A DNA stretch of 64,000 nucleotides from an uncultured Clostridia bacterium. GTDB taxonomy: Bacteria > Bacillota > Clostridia > Christensenellales > Borkfalkiaceae. Positions 1-6,607 of this stretch are shown piece by piece. Below the pieces are notes generated by a model. That model saw only the letters and a list, made by a program, of their open reading frames with translations. It ran no database searches and was not told the origin of the DNA. The stretch lies in the NCBI GenBank assembly GCA_947630705.1, contig CANRIK010000006.1:19302-83301 (forward strand), read 5' to 3'. A program made the position numbers and the translations under genes. Position 1 is the stretch's first letter. Each line of letters opens with the position of its first letter.

Positions 1-54
1 AAAAAGCTGTTCGATATCTGCGCCCTCAATACCCTTATGGAGATACGTCCATGA
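1..54 (+). CDS. STAS-domain anti-sigma factor antagonist (3' end only)
   Basis: The window opens inside a reading frame whose last 17 codons end in KKLFDICALNTLMEI followed by RP and TGA. This matches the C-terminal helix of SpoIIAA/RsbV-type STAS proteins (KRLFDMSGL in SpoIIAA). Such proteins bind the anti-sigma kinase and release the sigma factor when dephosphorylated. The stop codon overlaps the ATG of the next gene (ATGA), so it is the first visible gene of an operon with a HATPase, a sigma factor and a second HATPase. The phosphorylatable serine lies outside the window. The call rests on a short tail plus context. Confidence 0.6.
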   Translation, partial: KKLFDICALNTLMEIRP

Positions 55-395
55 AAGAATTGCAAGTCAGATTTCATCTTCTCGACAGCGCCTATATGAC
101 GGCTCTGCGCCTCGTCGCCGGAGCCGTATGCTCCGCGCACGACGTGGACATAGACGCGGCAGAGGACTTTAAAGTGTGCGTTACGGAGAGCGTTATAATT
201 TTGAAAAACTGCGGTTTTGACGCCGTAAACGTCACTTTCGGCGGCGACGGCGTGTGCTGTACCGTAGAAGGCGAGGGCGGCAATCCGATTGCCGGCGAAA
301 ACGAGTTTTCGCTTGCGCTCATTTCCGCGCTTGTGGGCAGTTGCGATATTTCGAAGCGCGGAGAGATAATCGAGAGAGTTACATTGAAATTATGA
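51..395 (+). CDS. Degenerate RsbW/SpoIIAB-like HATPase (anti-sigma-like)
   Basis: A 114-residue protein with the layout of an RsbW-family HATPase. The helix AEDFKVCVTES matches the N-box helix of RsbW (EDLKIAVSEACTNAV), but the Mg-ATP-chelating Asn that should follow the Glu by four residues is replaced (ESVIIL). The glycine-rich lid seen as GLGLYL in RsbW is GENEFSLALI here. ATP binding and kinase activity are therefore doubtful, and it may act as a binding-only partner. It overlaps the STAS gene upstream and the sigma factor downstream, each by ATGA. Family membership is inferred from position and partial similarity; an intact homologue sits two genes downstream. Confidence 0.5.
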   Translation: MKELQVRFHLLDSAYMTALRLVAGAVCSAHDVDIDAAEDFKVCVTESVIILKNCGFDAVNVTFGGDGVCCTVEGEGGNPIAGENEFSLALISALVGSCDISKRGEIIERVTLKL

Positions 396-1123
396 CGGAA
401 GAAAAGGACATCGACGGACTGTTTGCGGAATATAAGCGTACGGGCGACGTCGCCCTTCGCAACAGGATAGTCGAGCATTATCTTTATATTGCCGAAATAC
501 TTGCTAAAAAGTTTTCCGGCAGAGGAGTGGAGTACGACGACCTCTATCAGGTCGCCGTAGAGTCGCTCATCGCTGGGGTTGAGAAATTCGACCCCGATTT
601 GGGCAACCGTTTTACCACCTACATAACTCCCACGATAACGGGCAATATAAAGAACTACTTCCGCGATTATTCCCGTTCCGTGCGCCTTCCGAGGCGGATA
701 TACACCGTAGCGGCAAAAGTCCGCGAGGCCACCGACAAATTTTTCCGCGAAAACGGCTCCAAACCTACCGTAAAACAGCTTTCGGAGCTCATCGGAGTGG
801 ACGAAGAACTCATAATAGAGGCGCTCGAATGTAGGGCTCCCGTCAGTCTCGATTTGAAGGTGAACGCTCCCGACGGCGGCGACGAAGCCCCTTTGTACGA
901 GGTCATAAGCGACGGCGGCAACTCCTTTGAGAAATTCGAGGACTCCGAGGCTTTGCGCACGGAAATCAAAAAGCTCGACCCCACCGAGCAGAAAGTGGTG
1001 TCGTTGCGCTTTTTGCAGGGAAAATCGCAGTCCGAAGTCGGCAAAATTCTCGGCGTCAGCCAGATGTTCGTCTCGCGCGCGGAGAGAAAAATCGTAGAAA
1101 AGTTAAAGGAAGCGTTGCTTTGA
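392..1123 (+). CDS. RNA polymerase sigma factor, SigB/SigF/SigG type
   Basis: A 243-residue sigma-70 family factor of the general-stress/forespore group. Region 2 contains YDDLYQVAVESLIAGVEKFD and NYFRDYSRSVRLPRR, the latter matching the region 2.4 motif of SigB/SigF (RYFRDxxWxVRVPRR). Region 3 follows at about residues 115-140, and region 4.2 ends with SQSEVGKILGVSQMFVSRAE. The ATG at 392 was chosen because it overlaps the upstream stop codon; the ORF track start at 254 lies inside the previous gene. The flanking STAS and HATPase genes imply partner-switching control. Whether it serves sporulation or stress cannot be told from sequence. Confidence 0.88.
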   Translation: MTEEKDIDGLFAEYKRTGDVALRNRIVEHYLYIAEILAKKFSGRGVEYDDLYQVAVESLIAGVEKFDPDLGNRFTTYITPTITGNIKNYFRDYSRSVRLPRRIYTVAAKVREATDKFFRENGSKPTVKQLSELIGVDEELIIEALECRAPVSLDLKVNAPDGGDEAPLYEVISDGGNSFEKFEDSEALRTEIKKLDPTEQKVVSLRFLQGKSQSEVGKILGVSQMFVSRAERKIVEKLKEALL

Positions 1124-1488
1124 TTACGTTTAAGGTGAACAACTTAAAAGCCATGAGCTCCCAGATAGCGCTCTTCGCCGATTTTTTAAAATCTTGCGAC
1201 ATTTCTGACGAGGACGTGTTTTTGAGCCGTCTGGTCTCGTGCGAACTTATTTCAAACGTCATTCGCCACAGCGGAGAAGAGGCGCAGTTCGAGGGCGAGC
1301 TCATGCCGGATAAGATATCCATAACCGTCACGGCGCGGAGCCAGTCGTTTATAGAGCTCAATCCGTCCGCTCCCGACGTTCTCTCCGAAAGCGGCAGAGG
1401 TCTGTATATAATAAACGCCGTAAGCATGAACGGAATAGAGCGCGGCGACGGCGGAAAACTTACCGTCTGCATAAAGCGAACGCGCTGA
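1120..1488 (+). CDS. Anti-sigma factor HATPase, RsbW/SpoIIAB-like
   Basis: A 122-residue HATPase-domain protein. The N-box is intact (SCELISNVIRHS, with Glu, Asn and His in register) and a G-box is present (SESGRGLYIINAVS). It should bind ATP, hold the sigma factor and phosphorylate the STAS antagonist. It starts at TTG, overlapping the sigma stop codon (TTGA). It is shorter than RsbW (about 160 residues) and resembles minimal SpoIIAB-like proteins. Having the intact HATPase after the sigma gene, and a degenerate one before it, differs from the usual spoIIAA-AB-AC or rsbV-rsbW-sigB order. Confidence 0.72.
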   Translation: MITFKVNNLKAMSSQIALFADFLKSCDISDEDVFLSRLVSCELISNVIRHSGEEAQFEGELMPDKISITVTARSQSFIELNPSAPDVLSESGRGLYIINAVSMNGIERGDGGKLTVCIKRTR

Positions 1489-1597
1489 TAAACTTAACAC
1501 ATATCCGCAAAACCGCATATATTTAAGCGTTTTCGTACAATATTTCGGGCAGTCGGATTGTTCCGAAATTTCCGTAAAACAATAAGTGAATAACCAT

Positions 1598-1633
1598 AAA
1601 AAAGAGCGCCGACTTCCGAAAGGAAGTCGGCGC
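1598..1633 (-). terminator. Intrinsic terminator of the 1658-3091 membrane-protein gene
   Basis: A perfect 12-bp stem (GCGCCGACTTCC / GGAAGTCGGCGC) with a GAAA tetraloop. On the minus strand it is followed by a T run (TTTTTTATGG), so it ends the minus-strand gene. It may also stop plus-strand transcripts from the sigma operon, although there is no T run on that side. Confidence 0.85.
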
Positions 1634-1657
1634 AAATCAATGTGTCGAAAATATTTA

Positions 1658-3091
1658 TCAGCCGTTGAGACTTGCTTCTTCGTAAAGTTTGCTCATAAGT
1701 CCGTCGGTGACGACGCTGCGCACGCGCGCGAGGTAAATGAATATAGAAGAGAAGAACTTGGAATTGTCTCCGCCCACAACATAGTCGGGAATGACAAGCA
1801 GACTTTCCGTGTTTTTTTCAAGGAACAGTCTTGCAAATTCCACCTTTTCCTCGTTGGTAAGTTTGCGGATAAAGCTGTCCGACGGGCCGTTGTAGATGGT
1901 GTTTACGTTGTAAACAACGTTTCTCGTCTCTATTACGGAATTGGGTGCGCTCTCCGCAACGGGAGTCTCCGCGACGGGAACGTAATCGGCGGAATTGCCG
2001 GACTCCGTCTCCGCGACGGGAACCTCTGCCGTCTCTTCCGAACTTTCGGGTCTGAACACCGCCAGTCTTATTATGGCGATTACCAACTGCGCAAGGGTCA
2101 AAGCAAACAGCAGATAGAAGTACAGTCCGTAGCTTCCGAGAGAGGTGAAAATGGATATTGCCAGCGCAATAAACGCCACAATCTGCACGGTATATCTGAT
2201 AAGATTGCATACGAGCATGAATTTTCTCGTCTTTTTGCCCAGCCCGAGCATGTCGAACAGGAGATTTATGCAGACGAGAATGACTGTGGTAAGAGCAATA
2301 AAGTGCACGATGGATACGCCGATTTCGCCGGAGGCGAGAATTGCCGGATTGACTATGAGAACCATAATCAAATCACTGCCGTAAAATTCCTGTCCGCCGA
2401 AGGAATACAGCGCCGCCGCCGTTTCAAAGGGGCGCGGACCCTTCATTCCGTTGGCAATACCCTCTGCTACCGGCGCAAGCACGGGTATGCTGTTTGCGAG
2501 ATTCACTATGCCGAACAGTACGGCTATGAGGGAGAGGAGAAAAGTTATCAGCTTTATCACTCCCGATTTTCCCAAATATATTATGCTCTGTATTACGAGC
2601 ATAATCACCGTAACAGCGAAAGCCGCGATGACCGTCAGATTCCAGTATGCGCTGTTCGTGGCGAACATTACGGCAACGAGCGGAAGCAGTACGAAAAGGA
2701 CTATGGTCTCCGCAACCGCCGCTATTTTTCTTGCCGTAGCCTTGTGTTTTCTTGATACGAACATGGGTATCAGAAGCACAATCGCCGCAACGGTTACCAA
2801 TGCATACAGGAGAAGGAGAAGCGCGCCTATGTTGAAGAACGCGCCTCCGAGCGCAACGGGAAAGTCAAATGCCGGCGTGAGCGGAGAGCCGAAAGGCAAT
2901 CCGCCTTGCAATATTCCCAACGCTTCGAGCGCGCCGGTCAACTGCAATATGGGCATCTCGTTGAATTTCATGCCTTCCGTGAACGTCAGGGGAGTCACGG
3001 GAAGCGTCAGCCCGATTATAAGAAATACCGCCGCAATTATATATGTTACGATCGCGGGAGTTTTACTTACGAGCTTAATCGTTTTTGCCAT
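1658..3091 (-). CDS. Polytopic membrane protein of unknown function
   Basis: A protein of about 477 residues that I do not recognise. The N-terminal three quarters contain roughly eight hydrophobic segments, including a first helix near residues 12-32 and others such as IGALLLLLYALVTVAAIVLL. A linker rich in Val, Ala, Glu and Pro with repeated PVAETE-type units follows (about 345-385), then a soluble tail of about 90 residues containing LTNEEKVEFARLFL. MAKTIKL is chosen as the start, 10 nt after GGAG; an ATG two codons upstream is also possible. It is monocistronic, with its own promoter and terminator. Confidence 0.75.
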   Translation of the reverse strand: MAKTIKLVSKTPAIVTYIIAAVFLIIGLTLPVTPLTFTEGMKFNEMPILQLTGALEALGILQGGLPFGSPLTPAFDFPVALGGAFFNIGALLLLLYALVTVAAIVLLIPMFVSRKHKATARKIAAVAETIVLFVLLPLVAVMFATNSAYWNLTVIAAFAVTVIMLVIQSIIYLGKSGVIKLITFLLSLIAVLFGIVNLANSIPVLAPVAEGIANGMKGPRPFETAAALYSFGGQEFYGSDLIMVLIVNPAILASGEIGVSIVHFIALTTVILVCINLLFDMLGLGKKTRKFMLVCNLIRYTVQIVAFIALAISIFTSLGSYGLYFYLLFALTLAQLVIAIIRLAVFRPESSEETAEVPVAETESGNSADYVPVAETPVAESAPNSVIETRNVVYNVNTIYNGPSDSFIRKLTNEEKVEFARLFLEKNTESLLVIPDYVVGGDNSKFFSSIFIYLARVRSVVTDGLMSKLYEEASLNG

Positions 3092-3151
3092 AAGCATCTA
3101 TCTCCGAAAATTTTGAAAGTTATCAGTAATTCAAACTATGATGTGATATTA

Positions 3152-3180
3152 ATTTTAATACAACGCGCGGATATTGTCAA
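3152..3180 (-). promoter_or_regulatory. Promoter of the minus-strand membrane-protein gene
   Basis: On the minus strand TTGACA, a 17-nt spacer and TAAAAT form a near-consensus sigma-A promoter, giving a leader of about 50 nt with GGAG before the start codon. Confidence 0.75.
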
Positions 3181-3222
3181 GAAATAATCCGCATTTTTTT
3201 GCGTTGATTAAAGGATATTATG

Positions 3223-3249
3223 GGGGCAATCGCAAAAATTGCCCCTTTT
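3223..3249 (+). terminator. Orphan plus-strand hairpin with T tail (possible small-RNA end)
   Basis: GGGGCAAT, a 7-nt loop and ATTGCCCC followed by TTTT. No plus-strand gene lies upstream within 1.7 kb. A promoter-like TTGAAA-18 nt-TATGAT at 3113-3142 faces it, so a transcript of about 100 nt is possible. The rest of the 3098-3395 gap holds the divergent promoters and no recognisable gene. Confidence 0.4.
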
Positions 3250-3344
3250 AAGAGCAGTTTGCGCAAAATAAAATAAATTATTTCCGTAATGCGCGCACGC
3301 TACGTTTACATATTACGATTTCTTTTTTCTTTTTGACAAAGCTG

Positions 3345-3373
3345 TTGCAAAACGGTTTCATGTTTGATATAAT
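3345..3373 (+). promoter_or_regulatory. Promoter of the HTH / S41 protease pair
   Basis: TTGCAA, a 17-nt spacer and TATAAT, with the start site expected near 3380, just before the GAGAGG ribosome-binding site of the 3396 gene. Confidence 0.65.
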
Positions 3374-3395
3374 TCTGTATGAGAGGAAAAACGAT

Positions 3396-3755
3396 ATGAA
3401 TTCCGAAAAAAACAATCCGACGTACGGCGTTTCCGACGATAAAGCGTCCATAAAATTGATAGGTTTCGACGAGGCGCTTTCCAACCTCACTAAATCGCAG
3501 CGCGAAAAACTGATTTCCGGTTACGACATAAAGAGTCTTGCAAAGGTTTTCGAGGACGGCGGACTTATGCAGACCATCAAAACTTTTTTCAAAAACGGTA
3601 TGAACGTTTCGCGTACGGCAAAAATATTATATATGCACAGAAACACGCTCATTTACAAACTGAACGCGATAAAGAAACTTACGGGGTTCGATCTGCGCGA
3701 TTTCGACATGGCCGTGACTTTCAGTATCTTGCATAATTTATATCTTATGAAATGA
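3396..3755 (+). CDS. PucR/CdaR-type C-terminal helix-turn-helix protein
   Basis: A 119-residue protein whose C-terminal 60 residues match the PucR C-terminal HTH: FFKNGMNVSRTAKILYMHRN followed by TLIYKLNAIKKLTGFDLRDF. In full-length PucR/CdaR regulators this DNA-binding domain follows sensory domains of several hundred residues. Here only about 50 residues with no clear domain precede it. The start at 3396 follows AGAGG. The next gene begins 6 nt after the stop, so it is co-transcribed with the S41 protease. It could be a stand-alone DNA-binding regulator; the target is unknown. Confidence 0.75.
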   Translation: MNSEKNNPTYGVSDDKASIKLIGFDEALSNLTKSQREKLISGYDIKSLAKVFEDGGLMQTIKTFFKNGMNVSRTAKILYMHRNTLIYKLNAIKKLTGFDLRDFDMAVTFSILHNLYLMK

Positions 3756-3761
3756 GGTTCT

Positions 3762-5063
3762 ATGAGTAGAAAAAGTCGATACGTATTGAGATTTTTAAGT
3801 ATATGTGCCGCGGCAGCGGTAATATTTTCGGCAGTTTTTATGTCCGCGTGCGCATTTTCGCGAGAGGATTGGGTCAGGGACATGATCGAGAAGTACTATT
3901 ACCGATTCGACGGCGACTATTCCTCCGTCAGCGGAATGGACGGATTGAGCGTTGACGAAATGATAGCCCGTCTCGACCGTTACAGTACCTTTTACACCGC
4001 AGAAAAATATAAGCAGGTGCTCTCGCAGAACGAGGGACATAAAACTGGCATTGGTCTGAACGTCGAGCAGGGCGAAAACTGCGTACTCGTTGATTCGGTG
4101 ATCGGCGGTTCGCCGTCCGAAGCCGCCGGAATAAAGTCGGGCATGCGCATAGTTTCCGTCTCTTTCGACGGCATTGAAAGCCGGATGACCTCGAAGGACG
4201 ATTTTATGAACTTTGTCGCCTCCGTTCCCGTCGGAGAATCCACCGCCTTGACCTTTTCGGACGGTTTTACCGCGGAAGTATCAAAAATCGAGTATACGGC
4301 AAGCTACGTGCAAATGTACCTCGACGAATGTAACTACTCCTTCGTTTATGAAGGAGGAGAACGCGTTATCGTCAAAGGGGACGCCGGCATAGCCGGACTT
4401 CCGAAGAACGCGGCGTACGTGCATATTTCGCAATTTTACGGCAACGCGGCGGAGGAACTGCACGAGCTCGCCAAAATCTTCAACGACAGACGTTGCGATT
4501 CGCTTATACTCGACTTGCGCGGCAACGGCGGCGGCTATGTAAACGTTTTGGCGGCGGTGGGGGGACTCTTCACTTCGGCGGTATACGGCGGCGACGCGGT
4601 GGCTATGCGAGCCAGATACAAAGATAACTCCGAAGATATAGTAAAATGCGTCCGTTACTCCTCCGACGTGTTCTCTTCCGACGTGAAAGTTTACGCCATG
4701 GCGGACTCTGATACCGCAAGCGCTTCCGAGGCTCTGCTGGGTGTGCTCGTCAGTTATAATATTTTGGAATACAAAAATATATTCCTTACGGAGTACGCCG
4801 ACGAGCCCGTCCGCACCTACGGCAAGGGCATAATGCAGACAATGTTGACCGACGCTTCGGGTGAAGCTCTGAAATTGACCGTCGCCGGAGTTTATTGGCA
4901 GAACGGCAAAACCGTTCACGACGTTGGACTGACTTTGGCCGACGGCTGTCGGGCCGCCCCCGCTTCGGACAGAGTAGTGAGCGTCGGCTATGACGACGAA
5001 ATACTGCCCGTTATCGCCGCAATCGAAGAGGAGAACTCAAAAGCGGCGGAGCCGACCGAGTAA
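3762..5063 (+). CDS. S41 family (CtpA-like) peptidase, predicted lipoprotein
   Basis: A 433-residue exported protease. The N-terminal signal peptide ends in FMSAC, a usable lipobox with Met at -3, so it is probably membrane-tethered. A PDZ domain follows at about 85-165 (GIGLNVEQGENCVLVDSVIG). The S41 core is at about 200-385, with the nucleophile in DSDTASASEALL and the general-base Lys in TYGKGIMQT. Length and order suit CtpA/CtpB proteases, which trim secreted or sporulation-signalling proteins. It follows the PucR-type HTH gene by 6 nt. The last codons are part of a 23-bp tandem duplication. Confidence 0.85.
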   Translation: MSRKSRYVLRFLSICAAAAVIFSAVFMSACAFSREDWVRDMIEKYYYRFDGDYSSVSGMDGLSVDEMIARLDRYSTFYTAEKYKQVLSQNEGHKTGIGLNVEQGENCVLVDSVIGGSPSEAAGIKSGMRIVSVSFDGIESRMTSKDDFMNFVASVPVGESTALTFSDGFTAEVSKIEYTASYVQMYLDECNYSFVYEGGERVIVKGDAGIAGLPKNAAYVHISQFYGNAAEELHELAKIFNDRRCDSLILDLRGNGGGYVNVLAAVGGLFTSAVYGGDAVAMRARYKDNSEDIVKCVRYSSDVFSSDVKVYAMADSDTASASEALLGVLVSYNILEYKNIFLTEYADEPVRTYGKGIMQTMLTDASGEALKLTVAGVYWQNGKTVHDVGLTLADGCRAAPASDRVVSVGYDDEILPVIAAIEEENSKAAEPTE

Positions 5064-5096
5064 TAAGTCGTTGGCCGACCGCATAATAAGTCGTTA
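5051..5096 (+). repeat. 23-bp tandem duplication across the S41 stop codon
   Basis: Two adjacent units, GCCGACCGAGTAATAAGTCG and GCCGACCGCATAATAAGTCG (each followed by TT and one more base), differ at three positions. The first contains the gene's final codons and stop. The remaining spacer to 5286 has short repeats of the type TTTATGCGG and a weak stem GGCGTC/GACGCC but no gene. Confidence 0.7.
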
Positions 5097-5286
5097 ATTT
5101 ACGTAAAAAGAGTTTGCATGCCGACGGGCACGCAGAGGCGCCGCGAGACCGCGCTTTACCGAGGAGCGAAGCGCGGCATATGTTTTTATGCGGTATATGC
5201 CTTTATGCGGCAGGCGTCTTTAAAAACTGCGGTAGACGCCTTTAAAAGCCGCCTTTAAAATAAAAAATCGTACCCCATATATAATC

Positions 5287-5315
5287 TGTGGGCGGCGCAC
5301 ACTGCGCCGCCCACA
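5287..5315 (-). terminator. Hairpin between the converging S41 and minE-like genes
   Basis: A perfect 13-bp stem (TGTGGGCGGCGCA / TGCGCCGCCCACA) with a 3-nt CAC loop. It sits 4 nt after the stop of the minus-strand gene. Only short T runs flank it (TTTTC on plus, ATTATAT on minus), so it may be a weak bidirectional terminator. Confidence 0.55.
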
Positions 5316-5318
5316 TTT

Positions 5319-5531
5319 TCAGTCGGGCCGCCTCACGTTTTTTATGCGACGGGCGTTGAAAATAATGCACACGAGAAATCCTCCCTCCGAACGGGTGAGT
5401 TCGACGCCGCACTCGCCGTCCGTTTCGAAATATTCGTCCGCAACTCTTTTGAAATCCTTTAAAAACAGCTCTTTTTCGAGGTCGGTCATGTCCTCCCTGT
5501 CCAGCGACAGCATTCTTGTAACCGCGTTCAT
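5319..5531 (-). CDS. MinE-like small protein
   Basis: A 70-residue protein. The central and C-terminal part (FLKDFKRVADEYF, then GVELTRSEGGFLVCIIFNAR) resembles the dimerisation domain of MinE, where LRKDILEVICKYV is followed by VTVQLEQKDGDISILELNV. The start at MNAVTRML overlaps the stop of the MinD-like gene by ATGA. In MinE the N-terminal segment stimulates MinD ATPase and touches the membrane; the segment here (MNAVTRMLSLDRED) is short. The identification rests on weak similarity plus the MinD-like neighbour. An unrelated small protein is possible. Confidence 0.45.
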   Translation of the reverse strand: MNAVTRMLSLDREDMTDLEKELFLKDFKRVADEYFETDGECGVELTRSEGGFLVCIIFNARRIKNVRRPD

Positions 5532-6259
5532 ATTCTCTCCCTCATTTTTCTCTTTACAAATCCGTTTAAACCGGAATAACCTTTCAGAAAGTCGAAAAGT
5601 CCTCGGTTTAACCCTCTGACGGAATCGGCCGCCGTCTTGAAGGCGCTCACCGTCTGTTTGCGCCACCTGCCGATAGGGAGCGTCGGGTCCTCGGGTATGA
5701 CGGCAAGTAGTTTGAGGCGCAGAATTTCCGCGATTTTTTCGGGCGGCAGAACTTCCCCCGATATCACCTGTCCGCCGTTGAGCTTGTTGACTATAAGCGA
5801 AACGTCTTTAATTCCGCCGTCGAAGAGCGCGCTCTTGCTGCCGTCCGCGGATTTTATGGAGGGCAGGTAGGGCTCCGTGACTATTATAGCGCGGTCGCAT
5901 ATCGACTTTGCGGCTCTGTCCAGAAGAACATAGTCAAACAGCCCTTCGACTTCGTTCACGGCTCTTTCGATAAGGCTCGTGTTTTTCAGACCCAGCGAGG
6001 GCATGATGTGCAGATTTGACGACTTGGGGTGCGCGCACGCCGTCTGTTTTGCCCTGCACGCCGCTCTTTCGTAGTCTGCGAGAGTATACACCTGCATATT
6101 TCCCAAACCGGCGACGGTCATTGCGCCGGCGCCTATGTTGTCGCCGTCCACTATAAGAGTCTTTTCTCCGGCTTCCGAAAGCGCCAGCCCGAGCCCCACG
6201 CATACGGTAGTCGCACCGGTGCCGCCCTTGAAGCCGCCGACGTATATTTTATCAGCCAT
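5528..6259 (-). CDS. MinD/ParA-family ATPase with altered P-loop
   Basis: A 243-residue SIMIBI-class protein. The deviant Walker A reads FKGGTGATTVCVGLGLAL: the signature first Lys is kept but the usual second Lys (KGGxGKT) is Ala. The Walker A' region is TLIVDGDNIGAGAMTVAGL, and the later Walker B-like stretch is DYVLLDRAA in place of DYIIID(T/S)PAG. The C-terminus, GFVKRKMRERI, resembles the amphipathic membrane-targeting helix of MinD (KKGFLKRLF). It is followed immediately by the MinE-like gene. Because residues needed for nucleotide hydrolysis differ, it may bind without hydrolysing or have another role. The weak ribosome site is AAGGTG. Confidence 0.65.
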   Translation of the reverse strand: MADKIYVGGFKGGTGATTVCVGLGLALSEAGEKTLIVDGDNIGAGAMTVAGLGNMQVYTLADYERAACRAKQTACAHPKSSNLHIMPSLGLKNTSLIERAVNEVEGLFDYVLLDRAAKSICDRAIIVTEPYLPSIKSADGSKSALFDGGIKDVSLIVNKLNGGQVISGEVLPPEKIAEILRLKLLAVIPEDPTLPIGRWRKQTVSAFKTAADSVRGLNRGLFDFLKGYSGLNGFVKRKMRERI

Positions 6260-6349
6260 ATTACACCTTTTAGAAATACTAACACGAAAAGCCGCGCGAA
6301 AATGTGATTTTTTTGTTTAAAAATATATATATTGTGTAAAAAACCGGCA

Positions 6350-6364
6350 TAAAATACCCGTATG
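6350..6364 (+). promoter_or_regulatory. -10 box directly upstream of yqfC (possible leaderless start)
   Basis: TAAAAT at 6350-6355 ends 6 nt before the yqfC ATG, and no Shine-Dalgarno sequence is present (ACCCGTATG). The -35 is unclear; TTGTGT at 6332 is only 12 nt away. The divergent spacer 6260-6361 is strongly AT-rich. Confidence 0.35.
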
Positions 6365-6607
6365 AAGTTATTGGAACAGCTTCTCAAAGAGCTGGGCGCC
6401 GACCCGTCTTACGGCATAACGTTGGTGCCCCGTCAATGTTGCTATGTAAAGAACGTCAAGTCGGTTGACTATTTTTCTTCGGAAGAGGTCAGACTCTCCT
6501 GCGGCGGATTGCGTCTTACGGTGGAGGGCAAAAATATGCGAGTGGGTCAATATTTCGAGGGGGATCTCATGTTGAAGGGCGACGTTACGGGGGTCAGAAT
6601 TGAATAA
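6362..6607 (+). CDS. yqfC: YqfC-family sporulation protein
   Basis: An 81-residue protein of the YabP/YqfC family, recognised by CYVKNVKSVDYFSSEEVRLS and the Gly-rich beta turns near the C-terminus. It is the first gene of the conserved yqfC-yqfD-phoH-yqfF-ybeY order of Bacillota. In Bacillus it belongs to the mother-cell sporulation regulon, and with YqfD it is thought to act at the forespore membrane. Its stop lies 8 nt inside yqfD, indicating translational coupling. No ribosome-binding site is visible. Confidence 0.85.
   Translation: MKLLEQLLKELGADPSYGITLVPRQCCYVKNVKSVDYFSSEEVRLSCGGLRLTVEGKNMRVGQYFEGDLMLKGDVTGVRIE

Noticed and set aside
254-391. N-terminal extension of the sigma-factor ORF
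   Set aside because: It lies inside the HATPase gene in another frame; the ATG at 392 overlaps the upstream stop and starts a normal sigma sequence.
1586-2755. 389-codon plus-strand ORF
   Set aside because: It is antisense to the membrane-protein gene, rich in Tyr/His/Arg without domains, and begins within that gene's terminator.
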